Shown piece after piece: positions 16,458 to 24,559 of a stretch of 64,000 bases of DNA. The translations under genes were made by a program, and so were the position numbers. Origin of the DNA: Ottowia flava (GTDB lineage Bacteria; Pseudomonadota; Gammaproteobacteria; Burkholderiales; Burkholderiaceae_C); assembly GCF_042680565.1 (NCBI RefSeq), contig NZ_JBHUEJ010000036.1, forward strand, positions 124,001 through 188,000. Direction: 5' to 3'. Position 1 is the first letter of the stretch. Each line of letters opens with the position of its first letter. Under the pieces are notes generated by a model. The model made no database searches and was not told the origin of the DNA. It saw only the letters and a list, made by a program, of their open reading frames with translations.

Positions 16458-17339
16458 ATGGAAAAGCGCGTCCGCTTCAAATCCGCCTGGCTGCCCTGGC
16501 TGCTGGTCGCGCCACAGATGGCCATCGTGCTGGTCTTCTTCTTCTGGCCGGCCGGCCAGGCGCTGTACCAGAGCGTGCTGCAGGAAGACGCCTTCGGCAC
16601 CAGCCGTGAATTCGTCGGCATGGCCAATTTCGAGCGGCTGTTCGCCGACGAAAGCTACCTGCATTCCTTCCAAATCACCGCCGTCTTCTCCATCCTGGTG
16701 GCGGTGGTCGGTATCTGCGTCGCGCTGCTGCTGGCCGTCATGGCCAACCGGGTGGTGCGCGGCGCCACGGTGTACAAGACGCTGCTGATCTGGCCCTACG
16801 CCGTGGCGCCGGTGGTCGCGGGCGTGTTGTGGCTGATGATGTTCGCCTCGCCCTGGGGCGTGCTGGCCTACGCGCTGCAGGCCATGGGCTTCAACTGGAA
16901 CCACCTGCTCAACGCCAACCACGCCATGGCGCTGATCGTGATGGCCGCGGTGTGGAAGCAGATTTCCTACAACTTCCTGTTCTTCCTGGCCGGGCTGCAG
17001 TCGATTCCCAACGCGGTGATCGAAGCCGCCACCATCGACGGCGCTTCGCCCTGGCGGCGCTTCTGGACCATCGTGTTCCCGCTGCTGTCGCCCACCACCT
17101 TCTTCCTGCTGGTGATGAACGTGATCTATGCGTTCTTCGACACCTTTGCCATCGTCGATGCCGCCACCCACGGCGGCCCGGGCAAGGAAACGGCCATCCT
17201 CGTGTACCGCGTGTACTACGACGGCTTCAAGGCCCTGGACATGGGCGGCTCGGCCGCGCAGTCGGTCGTGCTGATGGCGATCGTCATCGTACTGACGGTG
17301 TTCCAGTTCCGCTTCGTTGAAAAGAAGGTGCAGTACTGA
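16458..17339 (+). CDS. ugpA: sn-Glycerol-3-phosphate ABC transporter permease UgpA
   Basis: A 293-residue MalF-type permease with six hydrophobic segments. The cytoplasmic EAA loop that docks on UgpC reads EAATIDGASPWRRFWTIVFP (near residues 190-210). It opens MEKRVRFKSAWLPWLLVAPQ and equals E. coli UgpA in length (295). Its stop TGA shares one base with the ugpE start, so the two permease subunits are translationally coupled. With UgpE it forms the membrane channel of the uptake system. Confidence 0.96.
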   Translation: MEKRVRFKSAWLPWLLVAPQMAIVLVFFFWPAGQALYQSVLQEDAFGTSREFVGMANFERLFADESYLHSFQITAVFSILVAVVGICVALLLAVMANRVVRGATVYKTLLIWPYAVAPVVAGVLWLMMFASPWGVLAYALQAMGFNWNHLLNANHAMALIVMAAVWKQISYNFLFFLAGLQSIPNAVIEAATIDGASPWRRFWTIVFPLLSPTTFFLLVMNVIYAFFDTFAIVDAATHGGPGKETAILVYRVYYDGFKALDMGGSAAQSVVLMAIVIVLTVFQFRFVEKKVQY

Positions 17340-18196
17340 TGATGATCGAACGCCGCCCGGTGCTGGACTTCGTCGCCCACGCGGTGCTGATCGTGGGCGT
17401 ACTGATCGTCGCCTTCCCGGTCTACCTGGCGATCATCGCCAGCACGCAGACGGCCACGCAGATCGCCACCAGCCACCCGATGTCGCTGCTGCCGGGCAGC
17501 AACATGGCCAACAGCTACCGGCTGGCGCTGTGGGGCGGCAAGGTGGAAGGCGGCGGCACCATCGCCGCGGGCTGGCCCATGCTGTGGGTCAGCTTTGTCA
17601 CCGCCATGGTGATCGCGCTGGGCAAGATCGCCATTTCGCTGCTGTCGGCGTTCGCCATCGTGTACTTCCGCTTCCCCTTCCGCGAGCTGGTGTTCTGGCT
17701 GATCTTCATCACGCTGATGCTGCCGGTGGAAGTGCGCATCGGCCCCACCTACGAAGTGGTATCCGACCTGAAAATGCTGAACAGCTACGCCGGCCTGACG
17801 GTGCCGCTGATCGCGTCGGCCACCGCCACCTTCCTGTTCCGCCAGTTCTTCCTGACCGTGCCCGACGAGCTGGCCGAAGCCGCCCGCATCGACGGCGCCG
17901 GGCCGATGCGCTTTTTCAAGGACATCCTGCTGCCGCTGTCCAAAACCAGCGTGGCCGCGCTGTTCGTGATCCAGTTCATCTACGGCTGGAACCAGTACCT
18001 GTGGCCGCTGATCGCCACCACCAGCGAAGACATGTACCCGATCGTGCTGGGCATCAAGCGCGCCATCTTTGGCGAGGTGTACGTCGAATGGAACGTGGTC
18101 ATGGCCACCGCCGTGCTGGCCATGATTCCGCCGGCGCTGGTGGTGATCCTGATGCAGAAGTGGTTCGTCAAAGGGTTGGTTGACACCGAGAAATGA
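17339..18196 (+). CDS. ugpE: sn-Glycerol-3-phosphate ABC transporter permease UgpE
   Basis: A 285-residue MalG-type permease starting MMIERRPVLDFVAHAVL, the partner of UgpA. The EAA loop EAARIDGAGPMRFFKDILLP lies near residues 180-200, followed by the last two membrane helices and the C-terminal motif QKWFVKGLVDTEK. It overlaps ugpA by 1 bp and the next gene by 4 bp. Length matches E. coli UgpE (281). Confidence 0.96.
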   Translation: MMIERRPVLDFVAHAVLIVGVLIVAFPVYLAIIASTQTATQIATSHPMSLLPGSNMANSYRLALWGGKVEGGGTIAAGWPMLWVSFVTAMVIALGKIAISLLSAFAIVYFRFPFRELVFWLIFITLMLPVEVRIGPTYEVVSDLKMLNSYAGLTVPLIASATATFLFRQFFLTVPDELAEAARIDGAGPMRFFKDILLPLSKTSVAALFVIQFIYGWNQYLWPLIATTSEDMYPIVLGIKRAIFGEVYVEWNVVMATAVLAMIPPALVVILMQKWFVKGLVDTEK

Positions 18197-18543
18197 TGGC
18201 CCTGCAAGACACACGGGTCGATCCTTCGGCCGATGCAAGACGGGCCAGGTTCGTGCGCCGCAGCTGGCTGCTGGTGGTTGCCATCCCCGTGGTCATGTAC
18301 GTACTGTTGCTGATTTCCGCCTACATCGCACCAATCTGGAGTGGCGAGACGGTGTTGGCCCTCGTCGCGCTGCTGTCGCCTTGGGTCTTCTGCGCCCTGG
18401 CTTGGCGCTACGGCCAGCACTACGCGCACACCATGCGCTGGGCCTGGAAGCTCCTGTCCGGCCTGCTGGCGGCACTGGGCGCAGTTCTGCTGCTCGGCGC
18501 TGTCTACCTGCTGCAACTGGGCGCTGCCTTCGGGCGCGCTTGA
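18193..18543 (+). CDS. Small membrane protein inside the ugp operon
   Basis: A 116-residue protein with a charged N-terminus (about 25 residues) and three hydrophobic stretches: SWLLVVAIPVVMYVLLLISA, TVLALVALLSPWVFCALAW and LLSGLLAALGAVLLLGAVYL. I do not recognise a family. Its ATG overlaps the ugpE stop by 4 bp (ATGA), and ugpC begins 48 bp downstream, so it is co-translated with the transporter. Position suggests a role as an accessory subunit or stabiliser of UgpAE, but that is inference. Confidence 0.8.
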   Translation: MMALQDTRVDPSADARRARFVRRSWLLVVAIPVVMYVLLLISAYIAPIWSGETVLALVALLSPWVFCALAWRYGQHYAHTMRWAWKLLSGLLAALGAVLLLGAVYLLQLGAAFGRA

Positions 18544-18591
18544 AGCCGGCCACCACATAAGCTACTTCGCACCGATTTCCGTTCCAACGCC

Positions 18592-19623
18592 ATGGCCACC
18601 ATCGAATTCAACAACGTCATCAAGCGCTACGGCACCGGCAAGAAGGTCAACCAGGTCATCCATGGCGTGACGGCCGAGGTGCAGGACGGCGAGTTCGTTG
18701 TCATCGTCGGGCCGTCGGGCTGCGGCAAATCGACGCTGTTGCGCATGGTGGCGGGCCTGGAAGAGATCAGCGACGGCACCATCAGCATCGGTGGCCGGGT
18801 GGTCAACCACCTGGAGCCGGCCGAGCGCGACATCGCCATGGTGTTCCAGAACTACGCGCTCTACCCGCACATGAGCGTGTTCGACAACATGGCCTACGGT
18901 CTGAAGATCAAGAAGGTGCCGGCTGCCGAGATCAAGGCGCGCGTGGACAAGGCCGCGGCCATTCTGGAACTGGGGCACTTGCTGGAGCGCAAGCCGCGCG
19001 AGCTGTCGGGCGGGCAGCGCCAGCGTGTGGCCATGGGCCGCGCCATCGTTCGCCAGCCGCAGGTGTTCTTGTTTGACGAGCCGCTGTCCAACCTGGACGC
19101 CAAGCTGCGCGCGCAGACCCGGCTGGAGATCGAGAAGCTGCACCGCGAGCTGGGCATCACCAGCCTGTTCGTCACGCACGACCAGGTGGAGGCCATGACG
19201 CTGGCCGAACGCATGATGGTGATGAACGCCGGACGCATGGAGCAGTTCGGCACGCCGGAAGAGGTGTACCACCGCCCGGCGACCACGTTTGTCGCCGGCT
19301 TCATCGGTGCGCCGCCCATGAACCTGCTGAAGGAAGCACCGGGCGTGCCGGCAGGGCGCTTCCTGGGGGTGCGCCCCGAGCATCTGCGCGTGGTCGCATC
19401 GGACGGCTGGCGCATGCGCGTCGAAACCATCGAGATGCTGGGCGCCGAGCGGCTGATCTACGGCTACCTGGGTGGCAGCGAGAACGGCGGCGGCGAATGG
19501 GCCATCCTGCGCATGAACGAGACCGAAGCGCCACCCGCGCTGGGCGACACCCTGCTGGTGGCACCGCTGGACGACCGCGTGCACTGGTTCGACGCCGACA
19601 GCGGCACGCGGGTCGAGCGTTGA
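18592..19623 (+). CDS. ugpC: sn-Glycerol-3-phosphate ABC transporter ATPase UgpC
   Basis: A 343-residue ABC ATPase of the MalK/UgpC type. Walker A is GPSGCGKST, the signature is LSGGQRQR, Walker B is VFLFDEP, and the switch His lies in FVTHDQVEAMTLAERMMVM. The C-terminal 110 residues form the TOBE/regulatory domain and are slightly shorter than in E. coli UgpC (356). It drives UgpAE by ATP hydrolysis at the cytoplasmic face. It closes the core transporter operon; an R element separates it from the next gene. Confidence 0.96.
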   Translation: MATIEFNNVIKRYGTGKKVNQVIHGVTAEVQDGEFVVIVGPSGCGKSTLLRMVAGLEEISDGTISIGGRVVNHLEPAERDIAMVFQNYALYPHMSVFDNMAYGLKIKKVPAAEIKARVDKAAAILELGHLLERKPRELSGGQRQRVAMGRAIVRQPQVFLFDEPLSNLDAKLRAQTRLEIEKLHRELGITSLFVTHDQVEAMTLAERMMVMNAGRMEQFGTPEEVYHRPATTFVAGFIGAPPMNLLKEAPGVPAGRFLGVRPEHLRVVASDGWRMRVETIEMLGAERLIYGYLGGSENGGGEWAILRMNETEAPPALGDTLLVAPLDDRVHWFDADSGTRVER

Positions 19624-19646
19624 AACGCGCCTCGCCCGTGCAGATA

Positions 19647-19694
19647 CTATTTATTTAATAGCTGACTGCGCAGGTGGTTGTAGGCTTGGAGGCC
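19647..19694 (-). repeat. R element copy 6
   Basis: Minus orientation. CTATTTATTTAATAG forms the small inverted repeat, then come GCTGACTGCGCAGGTGGTTG and TAGGCTTGGAGGCC. It ends 9 bp before the ATG of the next gene, so it forms that gene's whole leader. Confidence 0.92.
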
Positions 19695-19703
19695 AATTTC
19701 CTT

Positions 19704-20735
19704 ATGAAAGCTGCGTACCTGACCGGCCACGGCGGCAACGAGGTCGTCGCCGTGGGCGAACGCCCCTTGCCCCAGCGCGCGCCGGGCGAAGTGCGCGTGC
19801 GCCTGCACGCGGCCACGCTGAACCGCGTCGACCTGTACATGCGCGACAGCGGCGCCGGCATCACCCACAGCATTCCGCAGACCATGGGGGTGGACGGCGC
19901 GGGCGTGATCGACGAAGTGGGCGCGGATGAACCCTCGTTGCGCCCGGGCCAGCGCGTGCTGCTGTACCCGGGTGTGTCGTGCGGGCGCTGCGAGTTCTGC
20001 CTGCGCGGGGACGACGTGCTGTGCACGCGCTACCAGCTGCTGGGCGAACACCGCGACGGCACCTTTGCGGATTACGTCTGCGCGCCTGCGCGCAACGCCG
20101 TTCCGCTGCCCGATGATTGGTCGTTTGCCGAAGGCGCGGCCCTGGGCGTGAATCACCTGACGGCGTGGCGCATGCTGGTCACGCAGGCGCGCCTGAAGCC
20201 GTGGGAGACGGTGCTGGTGTTCGGCATCGGCGGCGGCGTGTCGCTGGCCGGGCTGCAGCTGGCCAAGGCGCTGGGCGCGCGCGTCATCGTCACCTCGCGC
20301 CACGCCGGCAAGCTGGCGCAGGCGCGCGCGCTGGGCGCCGACCACGTGATCGACAGCAGCCAGGAAGACGTGGCCAAGGCCGCGCTGGCCGCCACCGGCG
20401 GGCGCGGCGTGGACGTGGTGTTTGAAAACGTGGGCGAAGCCGTCTGGCCCGCCGCCATGAAGGCGCTGGTGCGCGGCGGCCGCCTGGTCACCTGCGGCGC
20501 CACCAGCGGCGACCAACCCGGCGCCGACCTGCGCCGCCTGTTCATCCGCCAGCTGCAGGTGCTGGGCTCGACGCTGGGCAATCTGTCGGAGCTGCACGAT
20601 CTGCTGGCCTTCTGCCAGCGCCACGACGTGCGCCCGGTGATCGAGCAAAGTTATGCGCTGGATGACGTGCATGCCGCGCTGAGCCGCCTGGAATCGGGCG
20701 AGCAGTTCGGCAAGATCGCGCTGGCGATCGCCTGA
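19704..20735 (+). CDS. Zinc-containing medium-chain dehydrogenase/quinone oxidoreductase family
   Basis: A 343-residue MDR-superfamily oxidoreductase with an N-terminal GroES-like domain and a C-terminal Rossmann NADP domain (VFGIGGGVSLAGLQLAKALGA is near the family GxGxxG motif). Four cysteines in CGRCEFCLRGDDVLC mark the structural zinc lobe, so it is closer to zinc alcohol dehydrogenases than to zinc-free quinone reductases. The substrate is unknown. I chose the ATG at 19704 because upstream sequence is repeat R6. It lies between ugpC and ugpQ and may be co-transcribed with them. Confidence 0.87.
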   Translation: MKAAYLTGHGGNEVVAVGERPLPQRAPGEVRVRLHAATLNRVDLYMRDSGAGITHSIPQTMGVDGAGVIDEVGADEPSLRPGQRVLLYPGVSCGRCEFCLRGDDVLCTRYQLLGEHRDGTFADYVCAPARNAVPLPDDWSFAEGAALGVNHLTAWRMLVTQARLKPWETVLVFGIGGGVSLAGLQLAKALGARVIVTSRHAGKLAQARALGADHVIDSSQEDVAKAALAATGGRGVDVVFENVGEAVWPAAMKALVRGGRLVTCGATSGDQPGADLRRLFIRQLQVLGSTLGNLSELHDLLAFCQRHDVRPVIEQSYALDDVHAALSRLESGEQFGKIALAIA

Positions 20736-20748
20736 CGTCGCGTTGCCC

Positions 20749-21495
20749 ATGATGCCCGCGCTGCCCGACTGGCCCTACCCGTTCTGGATTGCCCACCGCG
20801 GCGCCGGCAAGCTGGCGCCTGAAAACACCTTGGCCGCCTTTCGCCTGGGCGCGCAGCACGGTTACCGCATGGCCGAATGCGACGTGAAGCTGTCGGCCGA
20901 CGGCGTGCCCTTTTTGCTGCACGACAGCACGCTGGAGCGCACGACCAACGGCCACGGCACCGCCGGCGACCAGCCCTGGGCAGAACTGGCCCAGCTGGAC
21001 GCGGGCAGCTGGCATTCGCGCGCCTGCGCCGGCGAGCCGATCCCCAGCTTCGCCAACCTCGCGCGCTGGTGCATCGCCAACAGACTGCACCTGGACGTCG
21101 AGATCAAGCCCACGCCCGGCCAAGAAGCCGCAACCGGCCGCGCCGTGGCCGGGGCCGCGGCGCGCTGGTGGCGAGGGGCCGCGGTGCCGCCCTTGCTCAC
21201 ATCTTTCCGGCCCGACGCCCTGCAGGCGGCCGCCCAGGCCGCGCCGCAGCTGCCGCGTGGGCTGCTGCTGGACACGCTGTGGGACGGCTGGCAGGGCGTC
21301 GCCACACAGCTGGGTTGCCGTGCCATCGTCTGCAACCACGCGCTGTGGGACGCCGCGCTGGTCGACCGCGTGCACGCCGTCGGGTGGCGCGCGCTGAGTT
21401 ACACGGTGAACGACGAATGGGCCGCCCAGCGCCTGATCGCGCTGGGCACGGACGGCATCGTCACGGACCGGGTCGACCTGTTCGCGCCGGGCTGA
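20749..21495 (+). CDS. ugpQ: Glycerophosphodiester phosphodiesterase UgpQ
   Basis: A 248-residue cytoplasmic GDPD-family enzyme that hydrolyses glycerophosphodiesters to glycerol-3-phosphate and an alcohol. The catalytic opening is IAHRGAGKLAPENTLAAF (the His-Arg and Glu-Asn residues), followed by ECDVKLSADGVPFLLHDSTLERTTNG, which carries the metal-binding Glu/Asp and the second catalytic His. Length matches E. coli UgpQ (247). It begins 13 bp after the dehydrogenase gene and completes the glycerophosphodiester uptake and use pathway with UgpABCE. ATG 20752 is an equally possible start. Confidence 0.95.
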   Translation: MMPALPDWPYPFWIAHRGAGKLAPENTLAAFRLGAQHGYRMAECDVKLSADGVPFLLHDSTLERTTNGHGTAGDQPWAELAQLDAGSWHSRACAGEPIPSFANLARWCIANRLHLDVEIKPTPGQEAATGRAVAGAAARWWRGAAVPPLLTSFRPDALQAAAQAAPQLPRGLLLDTLWDGWQGVATQLGCRAIVCNHALWDAALVDRVHAVGWRALSYTVNDEWAAQRLIALGTDGIVTDRVDLFAPG

Positions 21496-21496
21496 G

Positions 21497-21550
21497 AGCG
21501 ACCGGCGAGCAGGAAGGCTGGGACAGACCAGCCGCCGCGCGACGGTCGCT
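21497..21550. other. Nested hairpin downstream of ugpQ
   Basis: AGCGACCG (21497-21504) pairs with CGGTCGCT (21543-21550) and encloses a second perfect stem GGCTGG-N6-CCAGCC (21516-21533). There is no T-tract. It lies in the convergent gap after ugpQ and could slow 3' decay or terminate weakly. Confidence 0.4.
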
Positions 21551-21594
21551 GGCCTTGCAGCGTGGCTCGCTCAGTTGGCGGCGGAAGCGCCAGG

Positions 21595-21873
21595 TCAGCG
21601 CCGACCGCGTCGCAGCCACCACGCCTGGCAGGCCGCTGCGGCCAGCACCATCGCCCCGTAGGTCACGACACGGCCGTCGCGCCCGGTCAGCACCAGACCG
21701 AACACCAACACGGCCAGACAGACTCCAAAGTTGATAGCTGCCTGCGCAGGCAGCCCTAGGGCCGAAGGCGTTTTTCGCCAGAAAATCTTACTGATCAAGG
21801 CCAGCGCCGGCCCGAGCACCAGCGCGGGGGCAGCAAAGCCGGCCAAATGCCAGAACAGGTCGGCGAAATCCAT
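21595..21873 (-). CDS. Small membrane protein of unknown function
   Basis: A 92-residue protein starting MDFADLFWHLAGFAAPALVL, with three hydrophobic segments and a basic end (WWLRRGRR). It is divergent from hemA. I do not recognise a named family. Residues around SALGLPAQAAINFG are encoded by an R element lying inside the gene (21734-21763). Either the element was taken into a real gene, or the frame is only partly real; the clean membrane-protein pattern on both sides of the element favours a real gene. Confidence 0.7.
   Translation of the reverse strand: MDFADLFWHLAGFAAPALVLGPALALISKIFWRKTPSALGLPAQAAINFGVCLAVLVFGLVLTGRDGRVVTYGAMVLAAAACQAWWLRRGRR
21734..21763 (-). repeat. R element copy 7, inside a small membrane protein gene
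   Basis: ATAGCTGCCTGCGCAGGCAG followed by CCCTAGGGCC. The core GCTGCCTGCGCAGGCAGC is a perfect 18-bp palindrome here. It is translated in frame within the 92-residue protein. Confidence 0.88.
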
Positions 21874-21933
21874 GGTTCTTGATGCGGGTCAAGCTTGCAA
21901 GCGGTCGCTCACACGTGGGGTGGTGGTCAATTT

Positions 21934-21939
21934 TATAAT
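21934..21939 (+). promoter_or_regulatory. Consensus -10 box just before hemA
   Basis: TATAAT ends 6 nt upstream of the hemA ATG (21946). A transcript from it would start at or next to the A of the start codon, giving a leaderless mRNA. No Shine-Dalgarno match and no clear -35 box are visible. Confidence 0.55.
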
Positions 21940-21945
21940 CGGGCC

Positions 21946-23211
21946 ATGGCCGTCTGGGCATTGGGACTCAACCACAACACCGCTCCGCTCGATTTGCGCG
22001 GGCGGTTTGCGTTCGCGCTCGACCAAATGGCGCCCGCTTTAAGCGTACTGCGCAAGGCGCACCCGCAGCACCCCGAAGCGGCCATCCTGTCCACCTGCAA
22101 CCGCACCGAGGTGTACTGCGCGTCCGACAGCCCCGATTTCGACCACACCCTGCACTGGCTGGCCCAGGCCGGCGACGTGCCCACCCACGCCCTGCGCGAC
22201 CACACCTACGTGCTGCACGACGGCTTGGCCGCCCGCCACGCCTTCCGCGTTGCCAGCGGGCTGGACAGCATGGTGCTGGGCGAGCCGCAGATTCTTGGCC
22301 AGATGAAAAGCGCCGTGCGCGCCGCCGAGGAAGCCGGCGCGCTGGGTACGACGCTGAACCAGATGTTTCAGCGCAGCTTTGCCGTGGCCAAACAGGTGCG
22401 GTCGTCCACCGAAATCGGCGCGCATTCCATCAGCATGGCCGCCGCGGCCGTGCGCCTGGCCAGCAACCTGTTTGAAGACCTGACCCAGATTCGCGTGCTG
22501 TTCGTCGGCGCCGGCGAGATGATCGAGCTGGCCGCGACCCATTTTGCCGCGCGCAACCCCAAATCCATCGCCATCGCCAACCGCACGCTGGAGCGCGGTG
22601 AAAAGCTGGGCAACCGCTTTGGCGCCGAGGTGCTGCGCCTAGCCGATCTGCCCGAGCGCCTGCACGAATTCGACGCCATCGTCAGCTGCACCGCCAGCCA
22701 GTTGCCCATCATCGGCTTGGGCGCCGTCGAACGCGCGTTGAAAAAACGCCGCCATCGTCCAATCTTTATGGTCGATCTGGCCGTTCCGCGCGACATCGAG
22801 GTCGAAGTCAAAGCCCTGGACGACGTGTACCTGTACACCGTCGACGACCTCGCTCAGGTCGTCCACACCGGCCAGGCCAACCGTCAGGCCGCCGTGGCAC
22901 AGGCCGAAGCCATCATCGACGCCGGTGTCCAAAGCTTCATGCACTGGGTCGATCAGCGGGACCCGCAGGGTGGCGTGGTTCCCCTCATCCAGCAGCTCAA
23001 CGCCAAGGCCGACACTTGGCGCGCCACCGAAATCGCCCGCGCCCGCAAGCGCCTGGCCAAGGGTGAAGACATCGACGCAGTGCTTGAAGCCCTGTCACGT
23101 GGGCTGACGCAGAAAATGCTGCATGGGGCGATGGCGGAGCTGAGTGCCTCGACGACCGATTCGCGAGAGATCGCTGCGCTGGCGATTGAGCGCCTGTTCC
23201 TGCGGCGATAG
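21946..23211 (+). CDS. hemA: Glutamyl-tRNA reductase
   Basis: A 421-residue enzyme that reduces glutamyl-tRNA to glutamate-1-semialdehyde with NADPH, the committed step of tetrapyrrole synthesis. The catalytic Cys is C51 in STCNRTEVY. The NADPH-binding region contains VLFVGAGEMIELAATHF, and the C-terminal dimerisation domain follows. Length matches E. coli HemA (418). The ATG at 21946 is the family start (MAVWALGLNHNTAPLDLRG); upstream codons are not conserved-looking. In many Burkholderiales prfA and prmC lie directly downstream of hemA; here a pilin operon lies between them. Confidence 0.97.
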   Translation: MAVWALGLNHNTAPLDLRGRFAFALDQMAPALSVLRKAHPQHPEAAILSTCNRTEVYCASDSPDFDHTLHWLAQAGDVPTHALRDHTYVLHDGLAARHAFRVASGLDSMVLGEPQILGQMKSAVRAAEEAGALGTTLNQMFQRSFAVAKQVRSSTEIGAHSISMAAAAVRLASNLFEDLTQIRVLFVGAGEMIELAATHFAARNPKSIAIANRTLERGEKLGNRFGAEVLRLADLPERLHEFDAIVSCTASQLPIIGLGAVERALKKRRHRPIFMVDLAVPRDIEVEVKALDDVYLYTVDDLAQVVHTGQANRQAAVAQAEAIIDAGVQSFMHWVDQRDPQGGVVPLIQQLNAKADTWRATEIARARKRLAKGEDIDAVLEALSRGLTQKMLHGAMAELSASTTDSREIAALAIERLFLRR

Positions 23212-23221
23212 CCCCCCATCT

Positions 23222-23274
23222 GTGAAATTCTTCACGTAGCGAATCTTGATCGGCGCCGCTCGTCAGTCTTGACG
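23222..23274. other. Two small hairpins downstream of hemA
   Basis: GTGAA-ATTC-TTCAC (23222-23235) and CGTCA-GTCT-TGACG (23261-23274) are perfect 5-bp stems in the 119-bp gap between hemA and fimT. Neither has a T-tract, so termination is doubtful. Confidence 0.35.
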
Positions 23275-23330
23275 ACTCCGCCGGTCCGACAACAGATGCC
23301 CTAGAGGAAGACACCACCTAGGATGCGAAC

Positions 23331-23909
23331 ATGCATCCTTTTTCCACTTCGTCCGGCACGCTGGAGTATCACGATCAGCGTGTTCGTGGCTTCACTGCCA
23401 TCGAGCTGATGGTGGTCGTTTCCATCTTGGCCATTCTCGCCGCCTTAGCCGCGCCGAGCTTCAAGCCGCTGATCGAGCGCTGGCGCGTGCGTTCCGCCAC
23501 AGAGGGGCTTCAATCGGCGATCTACTTCGCCCGCTCCGAAGCCATTAAGCGCGGTGGCAACGTGGTGCTGCAGAAGCTAGGCAGCATCAATGGCTGCACC
23601 GCGCCCACGACGCAAGAATGGCATTGTGGCTGGTATATCTGCGAGGACACCAACGGCAATAAAGCTTGCACCAGCAGCGAACCTGTTCTGCAGCGCTTCG
23701 ACGCTCCCGCCAAGATGGAGGTCGTGCGTACCAGCAATGGCGCCAGCATCTCGTTCGACCGTTGGGGTATGCCCGGGCAGTGGCTCGGCTTCACCCTGAA
23801 ACCTGAAAACAGCGGCGCGAACGACCCCGCCACTCTCGGCGTCTGTATGAGCTCCGGCGGCCGAGTCCGGGTTATTCCCTCAGAGCAAACACCGTGCACC
23901 GACGGCTGA
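23331..23909 (+). CDS. fimT: Type IV pilus minor pilin FimT/GspH-like
   Basis: A 192-residue prepilin. The PilD cleavage and N-methylation site is RVRG/FTAIELMVV, with Glu at +5, followed by a 20-residue hydrophobic helix and a globular GspH/FimT domain. The leader before the cleavage Gly is long, about 21 residues. Conserved Cys pairs (C-x-W-Y-I-C) may form disulphides. It is first in a minor-pilin operon and is expected to help prime pilus assembly in the inner membrane. FimU is an equally valid name, since FimT and FimU are not separable by eye. Confidence 0.9.
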   Translation: MHPFSTSSGTLEYHDQRVRGFTAIELMVVVSILAILAALAAPSFKPLIERWRVRSATEGLQSAIYFARSEAIKRGGNVVLQKLGSINGCTAPTTQEWHCGWYICEDTNGNKACTSSEPVLQRFDAPAKMEVVRTSNGASISFDRWGMPGQWLGFTLKPENSGANDPATLGVCMSSGGRVRVIPSEQTPCTDG

Positions 23910-23914
23910 AATCC

Positions 23915-24556
23915 ATGTCCTCTCCCCTCCGGCACCGCCAACGCGGCCTGACCTTGATCGAGTCATTGATCGCCATCTTGGTTGCCGCACTTGGCATCCT
24001 TGGCGTTTTGGGCGTGCAGATGCGCACCCTGACCGACACGCAGACCACCGTCCGCCGAGCACAGGCGGTTCGGCTGATTGAAGATCTGAGCGAGCGCATC
24101 CGGGTCCAGCCCAATTCGCTGGCCAACCTGAACGCCTACGTCATAGGCTGGGAGGCCGACACCACCACTGCCGCACCGCGCACGCAACAGGCTGGCACGC
24201 TGTGCACCAGCACCGCTTGCAGTACCGCCCAGTTTGCTGCCTACGACATACGCGAATGGAAACGCCTGGTCGAAATCAGCCTTCCCTTGGCCGATGCCAA
24301 CGTATTTGTTGCCCCTGGCGACAGCAGCAGCACCAACAACCGGCGTCAACTGGGTGTCATGCTCAGTTGGCGCGAGAACGAGAAAAGCGCTGACACCGAT
24401 TACACCGCCAGCCTCAACGCGGCTGCCGACGGAGGCACTGTCAGTTGCCCCACCGGTCGTATCTGTCACCTGCAATATATCCCGTTGGCCGCGCGATGCG
24501 CGCCTTATCTCGGTGCTGGCGGTAGTACGCCGCTGTACTACTGCGCAGGGGGCTGA
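23915..24556 (+). CDS. pilV: Type IV pilus minor pilin PilV
   Basis: A prepilin of 213 residues from this ATG; a GTG at 23894 would add seven. The cleavage site is RQRG/LTLIESLIAILVAALG, with Glu at +5, typical of PilV/GspI-type minor pilins. It overlaps or abuts the fimT end. The later motif QYIPLAARCAPY is rich in aromatic residues and carries a Cys. Part of the minor-pilin priming complex. Confidence 0.9.
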   Translation: MSSPLRHRQRGLTLIESLIAILVAALGILGVLGVQMRTLTDTQTTVRRAQAVRLIEDLSERIRVQPNSLANLNAYVIGWEADTTTAAPRTQQAGTLCTSTACSTAQFAAYDIREWKRLVEISLPLADANVFVAPGDSSSTNNRRQLGVMLSWRENEKSADTDYTASLNAAADGGTVSCPTGRICHLQYIPLAARCAPYLGAGGSTPLYYCAGG

Positions 24557-24559
24557 GCG

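Noticed and set aside
16291..19694. ugpA-ugpE-ugpC as a transposable unit between inverted R5 and R6
   Set aside because: These are core transporter genes with conserved order, and R copies are so frequent that inverted pairs arise by chance.
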